Positions 1 through 12,816 of a DNA stretch of 64,000 bases are shown here, in pieces. The stretch is from NCBI GenBank assembly GCA_019095985.1, contig CM032663.1, positions 40,268,032 through 40,332,031 of the forward strand. The letters run 5' to 3'. This DNA is from Streblospio benedicti. Taxonomy: Eukaryota; Annelida; Polychaeta; Spionida; Spionidae. The translations under genes were made by a program, and so were the position numbers. The notes under the pieces are model-generated. The model was not told where the DNA came from. It did no database searches and was given only the letters and a program-made list of their open reading frames with translations. Each line of letters opens with the position of its first letter. The first letter of the stretch is position 1.

Positions 1-3000
1 CTGAGACATTTGAATTTATACATTTTTAGCTATGTATTTAACACTAAGGTGCAAAGTGGCTGCTGGCGACAAAGCAATAAGATTGTTGGGAGACGCTTAT
101 CAGCGGCGCCGACGGCGGCGGCACCTGGAGCGCGGGAAAGTTGAGATCTTGTCTCATTCTAATGCTCTAAAATTGTAACTTCAATTTTCCAAATTTTGTC
201 TATGTGAAGTACTAAATTTCTTCCTAATTTATCATTTATTTATAGGTTTCATGAAATGTACCAAAAAATCATGTTTGCTAAAATTGACTTCTTATCAGCA
301 TCAATAAATATTTCTGACCAGCTAATTTTGGCATTCGGCGCACAGGTGATAGAGGCTGCAATTTCTTGCAGGGCTTTTTTATCCAGGGGAGATATGGAAG
401 TGACAATCAATATGGCAATCCACTGTTTTATGGGTATTGATATTTTATCCAAACGGGTGCTAAGACTTATATAATCATAAGTTATCAGGAGAAACATGTC
501 AAGTGTACAAAAAAAAAAAAAAAAAAATTTCAATCTATCTAAGGAGGCATTTGCAGTGCATGTCCCTTTAAGATCAACATAAGACAAACTATGCTACTCT
601 ACATCGGAAACGAAACGCAACTATTAGAGATTTTCACCCATTATGTTTATGCGTAGGCAATAGCATGCTGAATATTTTTTTCATGTGTTGCTGAAATAAA
701 GAAGGTCACAATAGTGTCTGAAACAATGTCATAACATTAGTATAAGCACCATATAAATATATATGGCGTTTTTTATGTTTGTGGTATGTGCATGTACTAC
801 ATAACCAACACCAATAGTTGGACAATATTACTATCAACTTCAACAGCCGACAATTAAGCTAAGTGCACCCGCACATCAACCATTAGGCTACCACCACGAA
901 AACAAATAAACAAACGATATATCACCAACAAGGTGTGAGTAACCATTACGGATGCCATCCCAGTTGGTACTGGGAGACCTCATTATCCTAAGTGATCCTT
1001 GCTATCCATCAGCATTTACTGCAACCTCCGTCAAATGAAACACTGAACTTTTGTACGATAATGCTTGTGGAAAACTGACATCGAGGGTCAGACAATCCCA
1101 ACTATTGAATTAGATTCAGATGGGGGTCTTGTAACATTTGTCAATTGGCATATTGTGTCATTATGGGGTTGCTTATTAAAAGGTAGAATCAGCTTTCCTC
1201 CTATGCACATCTGATCTCCCAACTGCAGAGTACAAATTCGGGATGAGCATTCCTGGTGGGCAAACCGGGGCTTTAACAAAGTAGAGAACCCCAGTAGAGA
1301 ACCTTTGGTATAGGACTTAAACAAACATTTTGAGAATTTCCTGTAAAGCAAGAGAAATACATGAGCGCGGTGGGCAAGATGGTTCTACGCTTTAATTCCA
1401 CCATCATTTAAGGCAGTCTAGCTACCTAGTTAGCCATCATGAACGTACAGATGTAAATTCCCATTTAACAATGACCATAAAAAGAGTCCTTAAAACTCAC
1501 GAACCATATAGAGCAGAGGCATCATTTTCCAGACAAGATAGTTTGAACCATGGCCATACAAAGATACATGACATCGTTTGACACCAATTACCAAGTGAAC
1601 CGCATACAGAAAGCAACAAAAGGAATATTCAATGAGGGGCAAATGAAGCACGATGTAGACAGCTGCTTCCAAAGTGTCTATTGCAAGGAGCAAATGCCAG
1701 AGTAATCGGCCGTGTTTCCAGACTCACATTCTAGGTGGCAGCACCCGGTGTGAAAATACACGTGACCTTTGTAAGGGATCAATATTCATGCAGCTACAGT
1801 GGAACCTGTCCACGTGGACACCTACCATTGTAAGACACAATCAGCAGGTTCCAAATTGTACTCTGAAGTGATCTGAAGTATGTAGTGTTTAACAGGAATA
1901 ATGCATATATATTCATATATGTATATAATGCACATACAATGCATACATATTATAGATTGTATGTGAAGATAATGTCCAGCGACCCGTCGAGTTTGCCATG
2001 TTATGTTGGAGGATTTTTTGTATTTTCAAGCAGATTTATTAGATTTAGAATCAAAAGTAAATTTTTCCGGTGAGTCGGGTAAAGCCAAGCAGCCACAATT
2101 TACCATGCAGTATTTGTTTCAACAGTACAATTCAGCAGAATTGAAAGTTACACAAAATGGTCGTTTATGACATGGGATGTTTCTCACATCACTGTAGTAC
2201 GATTGTTAAGCACATACAAAAATACATGACTGATCACCAACACAGCAGATTTGTAAACCTAAACTAGGTAGTAATGCTTTTTGGGATTTTGAACATTGAC
2301 ATAGCACATAATTGCGATGGAATTAGTCGGACAATGGGTAATTTCACCTATTATATGATTAGTGGCTATGATGATAATCCCATAATGGCATCAACCCTTC
2401 AATAGGCACAGTCAAATTGAGGGTAATATAAAGCCCACGGGATCGAGCATTGTCTTGCTAAACTATGTATTTGTGAGATAATGAATGATTAGTGCATAAT
2501 TGGTCATTATACGGTATTGAGAAGCATATCCATGGCATACGCGTATCATGAGCTTCATAACATAGCCAGTTCTATGCAATTCTGTCCGTTTATGGTGTAT
2601 TAGATATTAATTGCAATTCGTCGCGAATAAAGTGAACATAACGTTTAAAAAGTACAACTTCTCTCAGTGCTTCTTTCAGGGTTATATTGCAATAAAATGA
2701 AAGGAAAAAGAATCATACATTTTTAATCATTCACAGAATCTGACTATCATTTATTCCAATCACATTCACGCATACCAAGATTTATTGTATATATGTAAAT
2801 ATGAAACATTGAGAAGACCCTAGAGGTTCTGCCTTCACTTTGCAACAATAACCCTTTGTCAACCAGCTATTGTAGATCCTCAAACTGGCACTATGCTAAA
2901 GCACAGGAAAGTTATATGTTTTCTAGACTCCCACCACTGCTCCGGTTAGTACTAGTGTTCAATTAGTAAGGTTTTACTGTATGATGAATAATACACATAT

Positions 3001-3338
3001 ATAGAGTAAGTAAGAGGTCTTGTAAATTGATTGAAAAACTATTAGAAACACAGACCTGGGAAGCACATATGTACAGTTTAGTTTTAAAAAAGCCATGTTG
3101 CAGGTCTCTTAAAAGTTGTAACTTATTCAGATATTATTATGAAATTAGAAATGCGGTTAATGAAACATCTTAAAGAAAGATAAAAATGGTGGTTTCATTT
3201 TTTGGGTTATAATTATTATTCAAATACCATAGTCAAGCCGCCGTGACCAATCAAGAAGGTCCTATAATAATACACAAAAACTGCGTCATATAACATACAC
3301 ATGTACGTATCCTCGACCCAAGAACATATATAGCTTAC
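1..3338. other. Intronic or downstream sequence of the GABA-B-like receptor; no exon found
   Basis: This AT-rich stretch lies downstream, on the minus strand, of the last receptor exon I can place. I searched the minus strand for a following exon beginning with the Cys that normally follows the WNDTQ motif in this family and found none. A GC-rich patch at about 65-130 made of CGG/CGCC words and a homopolymer A run at 510-527 are the only compositional features. The simplest reading is a long first intron of the receptor gene that continues beyond the left edge. Confidence 0.5.
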
Positions 3339-3974
3339 CTGAGTATCGTTCCAGAACATATCCAGCCTGTAATCCCTGAGTATCCGCGTGTCCTGGTTGA
3401 CATGCTCCATTGCGAGCTGGATAGCTGGCATGACTCCGGCGGCCGGTCCCTCCTCCATCACCACGCGGCCCTCCCCCTCCCCCACAAGCACCCGCCGGGT
3501 CATCGCTACCAGGCCAGCAATGTAGATCACCTCCCTGAAAATGATACAGGTGCTATAGATGAGCTAGCTGAACTAGAGACCAGTGATGAGCGCTAGACAT
3601 TTAACAGCTAGCTATATGTACACGTATCTTGAATATTCACATGTGTACATGCACGAAGGAAAACCATGTAATGGTGGTGGTGGACAAGAGACTAAGCGCT
3701 GTTTCAATATCTGGCCATATAAACCTGTTCTGTTGGTTTATATGTCTATTATTTCTAATTAAATTTAAAACGAAAACTGTGATGAAAGCAACTTGATCTG
3801 GCGTAATCTGGCCTTATGATTGGCAACATTCTAGCATGATACTGTTTTTACTCACCTTTGATCATAATCCATGTATTTGTTGTAATAATCTGGCCGATGT
3901 CGGTAGCGTAATTGACAACCAACCGGCTGTGACCAGTATATCGAGGTCACTATGGCAACCAGCAACATATCCAT
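3339..3974 (-). CDS. GABA-B-like class C GPCR, N-terminal two coding exons (partial)
   Basis: Partial gene of about 105 visible residues. Exon 1 (3974 down to 3856) starts at ATG and encodes a signal peptide (MDMLLVAIVTSIYWSQPVGC) and a basic, Tyr-rich stretch ending YMDYDQ; its donor is AG|GTGAG. Exon 2 (3534 down to 3339) follows a TTTTCAG acceptor and joins in phase (AG+G gives Arg), then reads EVIYIAGL, MPAIQLAMEHVNQDTRIL and DYRLDMFWNDTQ before a GTAAGC donor. The order IYIAGL, PAIQLA..HVN, ILxxYxL, WNDTQ is the opening of the periplasmic-binding-type (ANF receptor) ligand domain of GABA-B and related class C receptors. The family binds a small ligand outside the cell and signals through G proteins. 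The start is the first ATG giving a signal peptide. The stretch GEGEGRVVMEEGPAAG between strand 1 and helix 1 is longer and more acidic than usual. A receptor guanylate cyclase ectodomain is the main alternative. Confidence 0.78.
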
Positions 3975-4618
3975 AGCGAGGCAGTCTTATCCACGTGACA
4001 TCCGGATGCATATCCAATGAGCGACCAAATGACAATAGGTAAATTTTAGCATTAGAAATGCGCTTCTTAAGTTATGATCATTTATGCTATGGTCTCATGT
4101 TGTTCTTTGTAGTATCCTCATGTGCACATACTTAGGACTGTGTTACAACTTACTTTCCTATCATTGTATTTTTCATTGTAAAACTTTGTCATGGTATGTA
4201 TGACAGGAATTTTATGCCATGTACATGTAATATCCGCTCGGTAGAAAGAAATAAAGTTAGTTAAGAGTGTTCTTTTATGGTTTTTACAAACCAGCTCCAA
4301 ACACCTTGTATTTGCATAATATATCTTTCAAATGTTTTGCATGCTAATGTAATGCGTGTAACCATACACATTTGACAGATTCACTCGATATATAAAATAA
4401 ACTACAAATTTATTTTACATTTTTTTATTAAAGTTCCCAATATTCTTCTTAGACCCTAGATAATTCTGTGGTAGGTTTTACTTTCAAAGTAGAAAACGTT
4501 GAAGATAGCACAGAATTCACATCCAAAATTCTTGATAGCTTATGGTGGGCTGACAGACAGTTTTCATAACCACTGATGCCTGGTATCACTAGTATTTATT
4601 GTACGATGATATACCAAG

Positions 4619-4703
4619 CTAAAAGCTTTGAGTTTCCTCATCGTGAAAGCAATCATAGTTATCCTTGGCAGGGATGTTCACCATTGAAGAAAGCTCATAC
4701 AAT
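4619..4703 (-). CDS. Putative terminal coding exon of an unidentified minus-strand gene
   Basis: A strong acceptor (pyrimidine-rich TTTTCTTGTAG on the minus strand) opens an exon with one usable frame. It reads LYELSSMVNIPAKDNYDC then FHDEETQSF and ends at TAG. The exon would be entered with two bases carried from the previous exon. Both other frames stop within about 30 bases. Acidic tails of this kind are common at the cytoplasmic end of receptors, but I recognise no family. Upstream exons of this gene would lie at higher coordinates; none could be joined with confidence. Confidence 0.4.
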
Positions 4704-7700
4704 CTACAAGAAAACACAACAAAACATTATAGGGCTCAATTGTTAACATGGAAAGTTTTCAATTGCGAGGTAGTTTGTAAGGTAGTCAAAATACTTTGGT
4801 AGTCTAGAACTGTGGTTAATTACATGCCACTCAAGACGAAACTATTCGATTTCCTGGATTGTTGTGTATATGCGGAAGCTGACAGAGATGCCAACACCCT
4901 ATACGAAAATTACCTTTCTCTTTATTTTCTTTCTGGGTAGGGGATGGGTGGGGTTGGATGGTGGTGGTGGTGGTGGTGGGTGGTGGGGGGGGGGTGGAAG
5001 GTGGATGTGGACGAGATTGGAAGTGCCACTATCACGATCTGCCAAATATTAATAGGGACACATTACTTTATCGTTCACACAAGTCTCCATGTTTCCTTCC
5101 ACTCTCGCTACTTGAGGTAAGTTTAAACACCAGAACAATGTGTAGGTTTTCATGATTTATTATTACCTTTCATATCTACATAACAATGACACATCCGTCT
5201 GGCAATTTACCGGCTGAATATGCGTTTTTTTTATTTGTAACGAGCTACCCAATAAAAATAAGCTGCTATAAATTAGGGAATAATGCAGGATTACGGCAGG
5301 AGTTATTTCATCATATTTGTGGGTGTCAGCAGTCCTTTTGCTATAATCTGTCAAATTAGTGAACAAATCCAACAAGTTACTGGCGTGGTTCAGAAAGGGG
5401 ACATTTCGCATCTATGACCATCTATAACACATTATCATGTGTGCGCGTGTGTTTTTTCAGCAAAAGCGAATGTTCTAGTGGATACACAGTACTTTGTCAA
5501 ACTTCCACACTCAGAAATGAAAAAGGAAAGATATTTTATGTCATGATAGGTAACGAGTTGAATATTATAATGCCATATGTAAAGTGTTTGGTATTTTACA
5601 TATTTATACACGTATGCCTCCTGTTAGAAGACATTCGGTTCGCTTATTCTTTTACCAATTTCTCAATCTTTCATCAAATTCACATTTGGGTGACATTTCT
5701 AATGTTCATAAAGAAAAGGAATCTTCCAGTACATCCTCTAATCAAGAAGCATACAAATCATGGTGTAATGGGAAGTAATGCATCTTTTGAATCCACCATT
5801 AAGCCTGGATAATGAACTGTAATGACCAGAATATACAGTGGATACGTATTGCCTACAGGGCTGCCACTCAACACCCAATTGTCTTGCAAATACATCAATT
5901 AGATGGCTTCTCAGTATATTTAGATACTAATTACTCCACATTATGTTGCTTTGTAGGTCATCTTGTATGCACAGTCAAGTCCAAATTAATAGCGAAGGGT
6001 CATGCTTTACAATTAATGTGGTGCATGTATACTAGTTTGGTTGGATTGTGGTGTGGTGTGATGATTGCTTCGTAAACTAAATGATTATAAGGCAAAGAAA
6101 TTGAATTGTTCACTGTCAGGCTTGAAAAGACATTGCATGTTACCATTAACCCTACACTGTTGATATAGTCCTAAAAATAACGTGAAAAGCAGTTAGTATC
6201 AAGAAGGTCGTGCTTCACAAATGTATTCATCTTATGAGTATAATTACTCTGGTTCTGTTTCAGTTAACTTAGTCAATCAAATACATTTGCGAAGTTATCA
6301 TACAATGTACATGTAAATTGTGAACCAGAAATAGAAAATATAAATTTATAGTACGTGTAGTTATGTCGTTGTATTATAGCACAAAATGTGCTATCAAACC
6401 AATTGTTTTAAATACATTATCGCCAAATATGTTTTTAGTCAGTGGTCTGTTTGATGACCAAATAATTCGAATGTCAAATGGAAAGTAGTGTAGCTCTTAT
6501 TTATGTGCATACAAAGCAACTCTTTTTTTAAAGCATGACAATCTTGTACTGAATTGAGTGGACCATGATTAAGAATTCGTGCTTTAGGCCGTATTCATTA
6601 CGGCAAAATGTGTCAGTTAAACTATTCTGTTACGCAATACAAAACAACAACGTTGCATTCATTTGACATAGAAAACATAAATGTTGAATACCAAGATAAT
6701 TGAAATGATGCCATTTCATTTTAAACAACGTTACAACATCAGAAAAAGTAATATTATACTTTAAACTTAGATATAAATTTCAAGCTTTTGTTGAGAATGT
6801 CAATAACTACATAGCATACCCAGCTACTATGATCATAGATGATGCGTTCGTGTGAATATCAGTCCCTCAACATTTCCCATATTATACAAGGAGATGAAAT
6901 GACTAAATATGAAAATACTACTATATACTTTAGTATTGTATACAATACATGTGATATTATAATGTTGTACAGAACACGCTTACACAAGACTGAAACCACA
7001 GTCAGCTTGTCTTTGGTACACACAATAGCATTTAACTTTAAGGTAATATTATTAAACATCTGATAGTTCACATGGTCTAATCGTAAAACATTGCAGAGTA
7101 TAAACACACCTATAAAACATTATGTAGGGTGGAAAACATTGCAGAGTATAAACGCATCCATAAGACATTGTGTGGGATCAGTCTAAAGTATAGTGCAAAA
7201 AGCAAAGCCATTCCCGCCACCTTTGCTGTGCTCACAAAATACATGTGTTATGAGCCCACAGGGGCTGTCCAAGGGTTCCCACGAGGAGGGGCTAGTTATG
7301 ACGTAGTTGGTGAAGAATAAGTACAAGTTGTCAGACAAACAATTCATTCTTGCTATATGATACACTTTGTCATGCGATTTTCTGTTGGAAAATTCACACC
7401 TTATTTCACCTTTACATAGCTTCATTTGTCTTTGCATGTGTGAATGAAATAGTTGGATAGTCGAAACTTACATATCGCTCTCGTGTACATGAAGTAAAAT
7501 GGCATTAATTGCTATTAGTCGTGTTGTATAATAACTTTGGTTCATTTAATTTTGTATATCAATCATGTGACACCATGTGAAAAACTCATGGAAAATCAGA
7601 CTCGGCTTGAAACGTATTAGGGTAGATGCGTACAAGTAGGGCGTACTGTACATATTTTCTTCGTCACGAGTACTCAATGATTATGTAAGTTTGTCAGAGG

Positions 7701-10367
7701 ATAGGCACGATCATGAAGGCATACATAACTATGCAAACAATGAGGGTGCCGCAACATTTGCACACACGCATGTGTACTAACAGTCTATAAGTAGCATCGT
7801 AGGAAATGCCATATGTATAGTCAAGCCGTTCAGTGATGGGCTCCAACAAGGCCAATTCACATAGACACTATTATAGTTAATATATAAAGCTTTGCAGGTT
7901 TTTGCGCTCCATGAAAGGCTGTGCCATTGGCATGCATTGGTCAGCTGTCACATACGCAGTACAGGTGATAAAGACACCGAGAGGGAAATGCGTAGTGTAC
8001 GTGCTCATGTACCTACCGCTCGGTAAGCTTTAAACCCGCAAGGAATCAAGTGGTTAATAGTTTAGACATGTCCTAACATATTGACTGGTCTTAAATGAAG
8101 ACTCGAACATGACAAGACAACAGCAGCTACACTTGTAATGAGGGACACTGAGGGACACTTACAATGTCATCATCATTAGTAATCCAGGTCCCGGAAGTCA
8201 TGCGCTTCCCCTGACGTAGGCTACTTCATTATGCTCATATAATTGGAGTTTGAAACACAGCATTGCGGGCAACAGTTCATGAATATTGTTAGTATGTACC
8301 AACAGAAACCAATTAGTTGTACTCGCACGCACAGTGAGAATTAACATATAATATGGACCATTATCGCCCGTCTGTCATGTTGAAACCAACAAGAGTCTCT
8401 TTATCACGAGATCACAGAAATAAAATTAAACCATGTGATTTACAAACACCAAGAAACCCAGTGTTATGTTCACTAGCTGGCCCGTCTCCTACGGAGACTA
8501 TTTTGAGTGTGATGGAAATGAAAATGTGATAAGAAGAAAAAACTGTCTAGGTTCGTCAGTCTCGATGAAATAGGACGTTTTGATTCCTCCTTGGAGGTTG
8601 CGGGCTACGCGGGTCCGTAAGAATAGAATTCTGTTTATGCGTACATGTACTGACTCGTAAAAATAGCCACTGTCAATCTGGTTACATAACGTCCTCTTTC
8701 TCCGAGAAAAAAAGAAGGCAGGAGAATATTTGTACCCGAATCGGTGATTCTAAACAAGTTTTCTCGTCAATGCTGATTAAAGCAAGCACACGAAGAACAG
8801 ATAAACGTGTAAAAGGTGATGTCCAATCAAGTGGTAAAACTCGCGAATCACCCAACACCCGGATTTCACAATTCACAAACGGTAGCAAACGTTAAAAAGA
8901 CGTTCGTGAAAATAGACCGTAAATGCCCAATCCGACAGCCACTTGGTGTGTGGGAGTTATTACGGGGTGTTTGCATGCGCAGGGGTCGTTATTGTATCCT
9001 AAAACATACACATTTTTACGTACAAATCTCTCGGACCATTAAAAAGTGATATCTTAAATAGAAAATTGCATTGGAGGGATGATCACATCGTGAAATTCCG
9101 TGTATACCCCTACTTAAGCTGAGATGCAGTGAGCCAATATGGGCTGGTGTCTAAGGCTTTTCACCTGTTCGCTTTTCATTAAGGGAATCAAAACATTAAT
9201 ACATGCGAACTAATACAATAGCTACAACATTAGCAACACAAACCATGAGTACTCTATATGCGAAGCAATACAATAGCTACAGCATTAACTACATGAACAA
9301 TGTGTACCCTATGATTTCTGAATCACTCATGCCTTTCTATATGTGTTCTTTATATGTGTACTAGTGTTTTAGATGTCATGTGATAACTGACTAATGAGCA
9401 TTGACAAATAAAAATGTGTGAATGAATTCTACCAACATTTGTACAGGAGGATTTTATTCCAACCGACATGTAAGACAATAGGGCTTGGTGGAATAACGTT
9501 AACGTTTTTATAAACACTTTGTTTGAAGTCCCAGTCGTCTAATGTCCTTTTACACTCTTTGCATGGGTATGCACATAGTAAATAAAACTAGTCTTCTTCA
9601 ACACGCAAATCTGTACTCGTGCATATGACGGTTACTTCACTCAAAACGTAGGTCTTCACTGTTCCAATGGAATCCAAAGATGATTCAAGAGAGTGATTTC
9701 CCTAATACAATGAGGCTACATAATTCATAGTGTGCCTCACAGGTGCAAGGCAGATGTATGTGAGACCCACACGATATTTTTAGATCAACACCACTCAATA
9801 ACCCTTTAGAATCGCTGCATCATCAATAAAGGGTTTGTGTATGGTCAAGTGGGTCGTCTCGTCTTCAGGTTTACAATTGTGCGTCTTTCCTTTGTGATAC
9901 TTATAACATGAGCGGGGGAAAGGGTATGTGTACTACTGCACATAAGCATACTCCGCCTACCCTCGTATGATGCTGGAGCCCATGAGTAATTGCGTCGCTT
10001 AAGCAGCTGAAGTGAAAGCCTTGTGTTTCGTTCGTTTGTAAATATGTATGTATGTATATATGTTTGTCGGTGGATAAGCTAGAGTGTTTACTGAGAAACG
10101 GATTTTGTTCAAATTTTAACAACTATTTGTAATGACGCAACACCGAGGTGATTCGATTTTGGGTACTCTGTCAATTAAAGTGTGCTTTCCACAGGGCCAT
10201 TTTTCTCACATTTTCAAATTCTCTTTTGCAATAGCTTTCAACTGTGTACAATTTTGACACTTTGCAAATTACAGTTTGCCTTCCAGACAGCCATTTTAAT
10301 GATTTTCATTCTATTTGTCTACTATATTTTCAATGCTGTTTGAAACATGACCATCATATTGGATTGA
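4704..10367. other. Gene-free stretch with short repeats
   Basis: No supported exon except one weak candidate at 8163-8210 (listed separately). At about 4955-5005 there is a G-rich GGT/GGG run able to form a G-quadruplex. A two-unit tandem repeat of about 48 bases lies at 7086-7181, each unit starting AAAACATTGCAGAGTATAAAC. The reading frames in this part are short, of skewed composition and match no family I know. Confidence 0.5.
8163..8210 (-). CDS. Weak candidate exon (16 codons)
   Basis: On the minus strand an AG (ACGTCAG) is followed by an open 48-base stretch reading GKRMTSGTWITNDDDI and then a consensus donor GTAAGTG. Entry and exit are both phase 0 and it contains an ATG. The acceptor has little pyrimidine tract, so it could instead be a first exon starting at the ATG. 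No family is recognisable. Confidence 0.18.
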
Positions 10368-10368
10368 A

Positions 10369-10536
10369 AGTGCTAAGAGAGCACAGCGTTACCTTATTAA
10401 TATCAACTCATGGCCAATAGATATTTACTTTAGGCATGTTTAGAAAGCACCCGCAATCCAATGCCAAGAATATAGATCTTTATTGCCCATGAGTCAACGT
10501 TGTTCTATCAACGCTGCGCTCTCTGAACTCTTTTGA
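10369..10536. repeat. Foldback (hairpin) element
   Basis: The two halves are imperfect reverse complements. The left arm holds AGAGAGCACAGCGTT and CAACTCATGGCCAATA; the right arm reads back as AGAGAGCGCAGCGTT and CTCATGGGCAATA. The size, about 170 bases, and the lack of coding potential fit a MITE-like non-autonomous DNA transposon. I could not define a target duplication. Confidence 0.55.
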
Positions 10537-11537
10537 TCTATTTGAGTTTGTGTATGTAGAGTTTTATAAGTAATGCTATTGTTTTATATTTCTGTCAAAT
10601 AAGTATAGTGTGGTAAGAATACCAATGGGCTGAACTACATGATCGTGTTAGTTAAAGGTAATTAAAATTAGAAATTACATTCACATTTACATAACCCAAG
10701 AGGTTGTGTGGCATTTTAACAGAAACTTCTCATCACAAGAAGAGTTTAGTGACATTTGTTATGACTGGGCAAAAGAAAATATTGTGTTATTTCTATGTTT
10801 GAATGATCATGACTATAATGGGGTAAAGTATGAATTATAGTAGACGCTAATGGCATTATAACCTTTACCATGATTAATGTCATAGTTTTCCCTTAGTATC
10901 AAACTTATATAGACATAATTTCAATGGGGTTAAAAGGTATGTGCTGTAATGCCACACCAATGCAACTCAAAACTTTACTTTTATATTATATTCCTAGAGT
11001 AACAGTATCATGTCTGTATTCATCATGTATGCAATGTAATAGAAATGTCATACATTTTGCAGACGTGCAACTCAATGTACATTTATAAATAGATACGTTA
11101 AAATTATCCTAACATCATTACTATAATTGGCTTTCAATTAAGGCTAAATTTTGGAATGGAATGAGGTTTAATGATACTATTCTGAATACAATGTACAAGT
11201 TCGTGTTATTATTACGTAAATGTATAAAAAGACTCACTTATTTCAAATTTGAAGGATGTTGTGATGATCTTAGGCCCGGACGTTTGCTTGTACACGTAAG
11301 GTAAGTGATCATGTATGAATGACTGAATTCTACAAAACAATAATGCAATATGATATAATGCATTATTCTCAGTTTCTTACCCATATGTCGACCTAATAGG
11401 AATGGAAATGGGAAAATATGATAAGTATTTACTTAAATGGCAGTAAAGAATGTGCGGTCAGCTATCTTTTAAGAGAAAAAAATTGATTGGTGATATGCCC
11501 TAATTCTTGACTGTGAATTGTGAATGGTCTGTATTTA
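10537..11537. other. Gene-free AT-rich stretch
   Basis: I see no exon, RNA gene or clear repeat here. A 27-base segment at about 11274-11300 sits between an AG and a perfect GTAAGT donor on the plus strand, but it is too short to support. Confidence 0.5.
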
Positions 11538-12224
11538 AAAGCCGCGTCCCACTGGTTCTGGCCCACCGAGAACTTACATCCAGCTGATAAAAATCCGGTG
11601 GATATCCAGATCTTTTCATCTACGATAAGCATCTGCCGGCTACGCCGATCCTACGCCAGCCCAGCGTTCCTTTGTCGCTTTATGTGCTGCTCAAAACATC
11701 GAAAGCGTAAATGGCATACGCCGACGTAAACAAAATCAATAATCCATTGACCTTACGTTGACCTTACGCCAAATATGCGTCAAATAAACGCCAAACAAAC
11801 GCCGAGCATACACCGAACATGCACCCGTATTGGGAGCAGATGCTCGGCAGTTGGAAACGTTGGGGTAAGCTTGGTGCACCTTGAGCGTACGATGTGTACG
11901 TTCAGTAGGCGTTCAACGTATTGTAAATGTATGTTCAGGGGGTAGCAGACAGTGAACGCAAGGTCAGCGTAACCCCGACGCACAACCAACACACAATCGA
12001 CAGTTGTGCGTCGGGGCTATGCTGACCTTGCGTTCACTGTCTGCTATTCTTACGCCAGGTTTGCGCCAGCCTTGCGCCGGCTGTGAGTTGACTATGCGCT
12101 GGGGAATAAATCATTTAATGCCAAAAGGGTTTATCTATCAGCAGATGCTCGACGTATAAAATGGTTTGCCTGGAAATCCCTAGAATCTATGCGTTGATCA
12201 TACGCAGAAGTGCTACGCGGCCTT
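11538..12224. mobile_element. Non-autonomous DNA transposon with central hairpin
   Basis: This segment is GC-richer than its surroundings. It begins AAAGCCGCGTCCCACT and ends in a sequence whose reverse complement begins AAAGGCCGCGTAGCACT, giving imperfect terminal inverted repeats next to TTA-like flanks. Inside are many short CGCC/GGCG words (ACGCC, GCGTAA) typical of subterminal repeats, and a long hairpin at 11943-12046. No transposase frame is present. I infer a MITE-like element; the superfamily is not determined. Confidence 0.6.
11943..12046. repeat. 44-base-arm hairpin
   Basis: The left arm (11943-11986) and right arm (12003-12046) are reverse complements over 44 bases with about two mismatches, around a 16-base loop. 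The arms contain AGCAGACAGTGAACGCAAGG and its complement. Lying inside a larger inverted-repeat element, it is best read as a transposon subterminal structure rather than an RNA gene. Confidence 0.75.
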
Positions 12225-12777
12225 TAGGTATGTGAAATGTGATGGAACCTGTTATTGATAACTGTCTGTCCATTTCTCCCATTTCTCCCATTACATGACT
12301 CTATGAACTTCATATAGTGCCAAATGTAATTGTTTTCCAATTAAAACCAATCTTGAAAACAGTAAGTTTTGTGCTCATACTCCAAGGTAATTTGAGGTGA
12401 TTTGAGGATTGGAGAAAATTAGACGGATCAAGGCTATCAAATCTAATATGTGGTTTTAGAATATAATAGGCCTACATTTTTGCTAAGATGTAATCGGGTG
12501 TTATAGAAAAACTATTATTCTTGCAAAACGTTCATATAATGCTAATAGTAATAATCATTAGAGCAGTACCATTACATATTTTATGGTTAGAGATCTGAAT
12601 TCAAATGACAAAGCTGTATTATAGGTTTTATACCTTGTAAATTGAGTACTACGTGTTCTCATATGTGTAGTGAACTACATATGAGCCCCCTTTATTACTA
12701 CGTCAAAATATTTCATTATCATGGGCCTTTGGCATATCATCTATCAATCACATCCTCGATTTCCCATAATGCAGCCC

Positions 12778-12816
<39 letters not shown>

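Noticed and set aside
249-587. Open frame on the minus strand with a Phe run
   Set aside because: The Phe run is the homopolymer A tract at 510-527 read backwards; the rest matches no family and has no paired splice sites.
4864-5052. Gly/Trp-rich open frame
   Set aside because: It is a translation of the GGT/GGG simple repeat, not a gene.
7086-7181. Direct repeat considered as a CRISPR-like array
   Set aside because: Only two adjoining units without spacers, in an animal genome; it is a simple tandem duplication.
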